From Pontibacter silvestris (GTDB lineage Bacteria > Bacteroidota > Bacteroidia > Cytophagales > Hymenobacteraceae): a stretch of 64,000 nt of DNA. Positions 62,270-64,000 of the stretch are shown in pieces. Position 1 is the stretch's first letter. Every line of letters begins with the position of its first letter. The translations under genes and the position numbers were made by a program. The stretch is from contig NZ_JAJJWI010000002.1 of NCBI RefSeq assembly GCF_020907275.1, positions 1 to 64,000 on the forward strand, written 5' to 3'. Below the pieces are notes generated by a model. That model had not been told where the DNA came from. It worked only from the letters and a program-made list of their open reading frames with translations, and made no database searches.

Positions 62270-62281
62270 CTGCCCGGGCAG
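62270..62281. promoter_or_regulatory. 12-bp palindrome next to the purU promoter (possible operator)
   Basis: CTGCCCGGGCAG is a perfect palindrome, G+C-only in its centre within very A+T-rich surroundings, directly upstream of the candidate -7 element, where a bound protein would cover the promoter spacer. Confidence 0.35.
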
Positions 62282-62642
62282 TTTAAGGTCTTGACAAACC
62301 TTTTCAGAAATTTTCAGTCTTGCCTGGGTAAAAAAGGATTCTATAAAACTGGTGATTACACACAATGAGAGAAATAATACATTTTGCCTTTCATTTCGAT
62401 ATAGGTTAAATACCAGCCAATTTGTTCGTCCCCTAAAACAGACCATTATTTTAACAATAAAGGGAACATCTTCCAAGTCTGCTTTTCTAAATTTAATTCA
62501 GTTTTAACGATTAGCCATTGAATAACCTTAAAGCCTTTGTCACTAATTTTAAACCTGAAGCTTAAATTTATTGATAACCGCTTTTTTATCTAATATAAGG
62601 CTAAAACATGGAGTATCTATAAAGGTTTGCTTTAGCTTGCTT
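62282..62642. other. Intergenic gap upstream of purU
   Basis: About 360 bases, A+T-rich. A 69-codon minus-strand frame at 62267-62476 is open but has no family similarity and overlaps the purU promoter; I do not count it as a gene. No other signal was found. Confidence 0.45.
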
Positions 62643-62707
62643 ATAACTTATAGTATTTCATAAAATGCCCAGTTAAGGTGGGCATTTTATGAAATACTAT
62701 AAGTTAT
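62643..62707. repeat. Perfect inverted repeat, 29-bp arms, 7-base loop
   Basis: The arm 62643-62671 (ATAACTTATAGTATTTCAT and onward to GCCCA) is the exact reverse complement of 62679-62707. The right arm includes the TAA stop codon (62704-62706) of the iron-sulfur protein gene. It sits where its terminator should be, but no run of T follows on the minus strand. Confidence 0.9.
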
Positions 62708-64000
62708 CGGAGTGCTTCGTAAAGCACTTCTATTGGGTGTTGGGCCTTCCGGCCTGTACCGTCGTGTATTTGGTGACGGCAACTTGTACCGGGAGCTGCT
62801 ATAATTACTTCCTCTGGCTGTTGCCTTACTGTTGGGAATAGTACTAGTTCGCCCACTTTCATAGATACTTCATAATGTTCGGCCTCGTACCCAAAGGAAC
62901 CTGCCATACCGCAGCAGCCAGATGGAATTACCTCGACTTTATAATTTTTAGGCAAGGTAAGCATCTGCTGCGTGTAAAGAACTGAAGAAAGTGCTTTCTG
63001 ATGACAGTGGCCATGTAGCTTTATCAGTCGCTCTTCATCCTTAAATATCTCTTTATCGATGTTCTGGTTCAAAATTTCCCTGGCAATAAACTCATCGAAC
63101 TGCAGGCAGTTAATGGAAAGCTTCTTCGCGTCCTCTTCCTGGTCCTTACCAACCAGGTCTAGGTACTCATCTCTAAAAGAGAGAATACAGGATGGTTCGA
63201 TACCAATTAAAGGGGTTTCGTTAGTGATGACGTCTTTCAACATTGCTACGTTTTTCTGTGCCAGTTTTTTAGCTTCCCGTAGCAATCCTTTTGACATATA
63301 AGTTCTTCCGCTTTCCTCATGCTTGGGAATCTCTACTTCGTAACCCAGTCGTTCCAGCAGAAGTACCGCAGTTTTACCAATATGCGTATCATTATAGTTT
63401 GTGAACTCATCACAGAAGAGATATACTTTCTTCGTCGGCTTATGCTGACTGTTAGTATCTTTCTTTTTCTGCTGATGCTTTCTAAACCACTGATGAAGGG
63501 TTGTCTTATGCAGAAGAGGTATAGACCGCTCTGGAGCAAAGCCCATCATTTTTTTGGCTATGGCAGCTGTTTTATTGTTCTTAAATAAGAAGTTGTAAAC
63601 TCCTGGTGCCATAGCGGCCAACTGGTTAGCTTTGGTGAAGTTGCCTACCATGCGCGTGCGGAAAGGTACTCCGTTGGCATCATAATAGTGCTGCAGAAAT
63701 TCAGCCTTCAGCTTCGCTACATCAACATTTGAAGGGCATTCAGATTTGCACCCTTTACAGGACAGGCACAACTCCATGGCATCCATAATTTCCTCATGGT
63801 CGAAGCGGTTTTCTTTAGTGGAGCGTGTAAGGAACTCACGCATCATGTTTGCCCTGCCCCTGGTAGTGTCTTTCTCGTTGCGGGTAACCATATAGCTAGG
63901 GCACATGGTTCCACCGGTAAGGTGCGTCTTGCGGCAGTCGCCGGAGCCATTGCACAATTCTGCAGCCCGTAGCACTCCACCTGCCTGGCTAAACCGGAAT
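62704..64000 (-). CDS. FAD/iron-sulfur oxidoreductase (GlcD-GlcF fusion type), 3' part
   Basis: Partial: the frame stays open to the right edge (about 432 codons visible), so the internal GTG at 63975 is not the real start. The visible part is the GlcF-like iron-sulfur region. Two 4Fe-4S sites are formed by CNGSGDC and GGTMCPSY, and by CLSCKGCKSECPSNVDV. Two CCG domains follow, with HGHCHQKALSS and IPSGCCGMAGSFGYEAEHY. LRAAELCNGSGDC is the junction behind the FAD-linked oxidase (GlcD/DLD-like) half of large fused proteins of about 970 residues. Likely oxidises D-lactate, glycolate or a similar 2-hydroxyacid at the membrane; the substrate is unknown. Confidence 0.85.
   Translation of the reverse strand, partial: FRFSQAGGVLRAAELCNGSGDCRKTHLTGGTMCPSYMVTRNEKDTTRGRANMMREFLTRSTKENRFDHEEIMDAMELCLSCKGCKSECPSNVDVAKLKAEFLQHYYDANGVPFRTRMVGNFTKANQLAAMAPGVYNFLFKNNKTAAIAKKMMGFAPERSIPLLHKTTLHQWFRKHQQKKKDTNSQHKPTKKVYLFCDEFTNYNDTHIGKTAVLLLERLGYEVEIPKHEESGRTYMSKGLLREAKKLAQKNVAMLKDVITNETPLIGIEPSCILSFRDEYLDLVGKDQEEDAKKLSINCLQFDEFIAREILNQNIDKEIFKDEERLIKLHGHCHQKALSSVLYTQQMLTLPKNYKVEVIPSGCCGMAGSFGYEAEHYEVSMKVGELVLFPTVRQQPEEVIIAAPGTSCRHQIHDGTGRKAQHPIEVLYEALR

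Noticed and set aside
62267-62476. 69-codon minus-strand open frame upstream of purU
   Set aside because: No family similarity and it covers the purU -7 element and palindrome.
63973-63975. GTG as start of a 423-residue iron-sulfur protein
   Set aside because: The frame continues upstream to the window edge with family-like residues, so it is an internal codon of a larger protein.

Overview
The window looks like a chromosomal segment of a Bacteroidota bacterium, most likely order Cytophagales, family Hymenobacteraceae (Pontibacter-like). The reasons are the gene content and order (ftsX-DUF3098-uppP-truB-ribF, parA-parB-DUF5683-dapB-lepB, tamB divergent from tsaD), an outer-membrane beta-barrel/LytS/LytTR set, promoters of the Bacteroidota type (TTTG or TTG, about 19 bases, then TAnnTTTG) in front of rpsA and tRNA-Cys, and almost no Shine-Dalgarno sequences. 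The species assignment is inference. No insertion sequence, prophage, CRISPR array or plasmid origin was seen.

Layout. 1-8.0 kb: a visibly A+T-rich surface-polysaccharide cluster with an FkbM-like methyltransferase on the minus strand, then a GT-A glycosyltransferase, two GT4 glycosyltransferases, two O-antigen ligase/polymerase-type membrane proteins and a short Wzz-like chain-length protein on the plus strand. 8.0-13.4 kb, minus strand: an acetyltransferase-nitrilase fusion, the two subunits of a 3-oxoacid CoA-transferase and a DUF389 membrane protein. 13.7-21.9 kb, minus strand: ribF, truB, uppP, DUF3098, ftsX and the very large tamB. 21.9-29.8 kb, plus strand: tsaD, smpB, an NlpC/P60 peptidase, an HNH endonuclease, rpsA, a 2-hydroxyacid dehydrogenase and a secreted S1/P1 nuclease. 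30.0-33.1 kb: tRNA-Cys and a solitary cyanophycin synthetase. 33.3-41.0 kb: mixed strands, with a coiled-coil membrane protein, kdsA, a DUF695/RraB-like protein, a methyltransferase, apaG, ung, a short-chain dehydrogenase and a helical-repeat protein. 41.2-45.5 kb: the leucine operon leuA-leuC-leuD-leuB. 45.7-51.0 kb: a DUF1080 protein, an amidoligase/class I glutamine-amidotransferase pair, DUF1330, a secreted M20 peptidase and a GNAT enzyme. 51.3-56.2 kb, minus strand: metal-dependent hydrolase, parA, parB, DUF5683, dapB and lepB. 56.6-61.2 kb, plus strand: an outer-membrane beta-barrel protein followed by a LytS-type kinase and a LytTR regulator. 61.4-64.0 kb, minus strand: purU and the 3' part of a GlcD/GlcF-type flavin/iron-sulfur oxidoreductase that runs off the window.

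Most of the window is housekeeping: envelope assembly (uppP, tamB, lepB, dapB, kdsA, ftsX), translation (rpsA, truB, smpB, tsaD), chromosome partition and leucine synthesis. The least explained parts are the amidoligase/amidotransferase operon (46.4-48.3 kb), the DUF389 protein with a degenerate lipid-kinase-like N-terminus, the cyanophycin synthetase without a neighbouring cyanophycinase, and a set of long perfect inverted repeats (19 to 29 bp arms) at gene ends, two of which lack the U-tract of a normal terminator.
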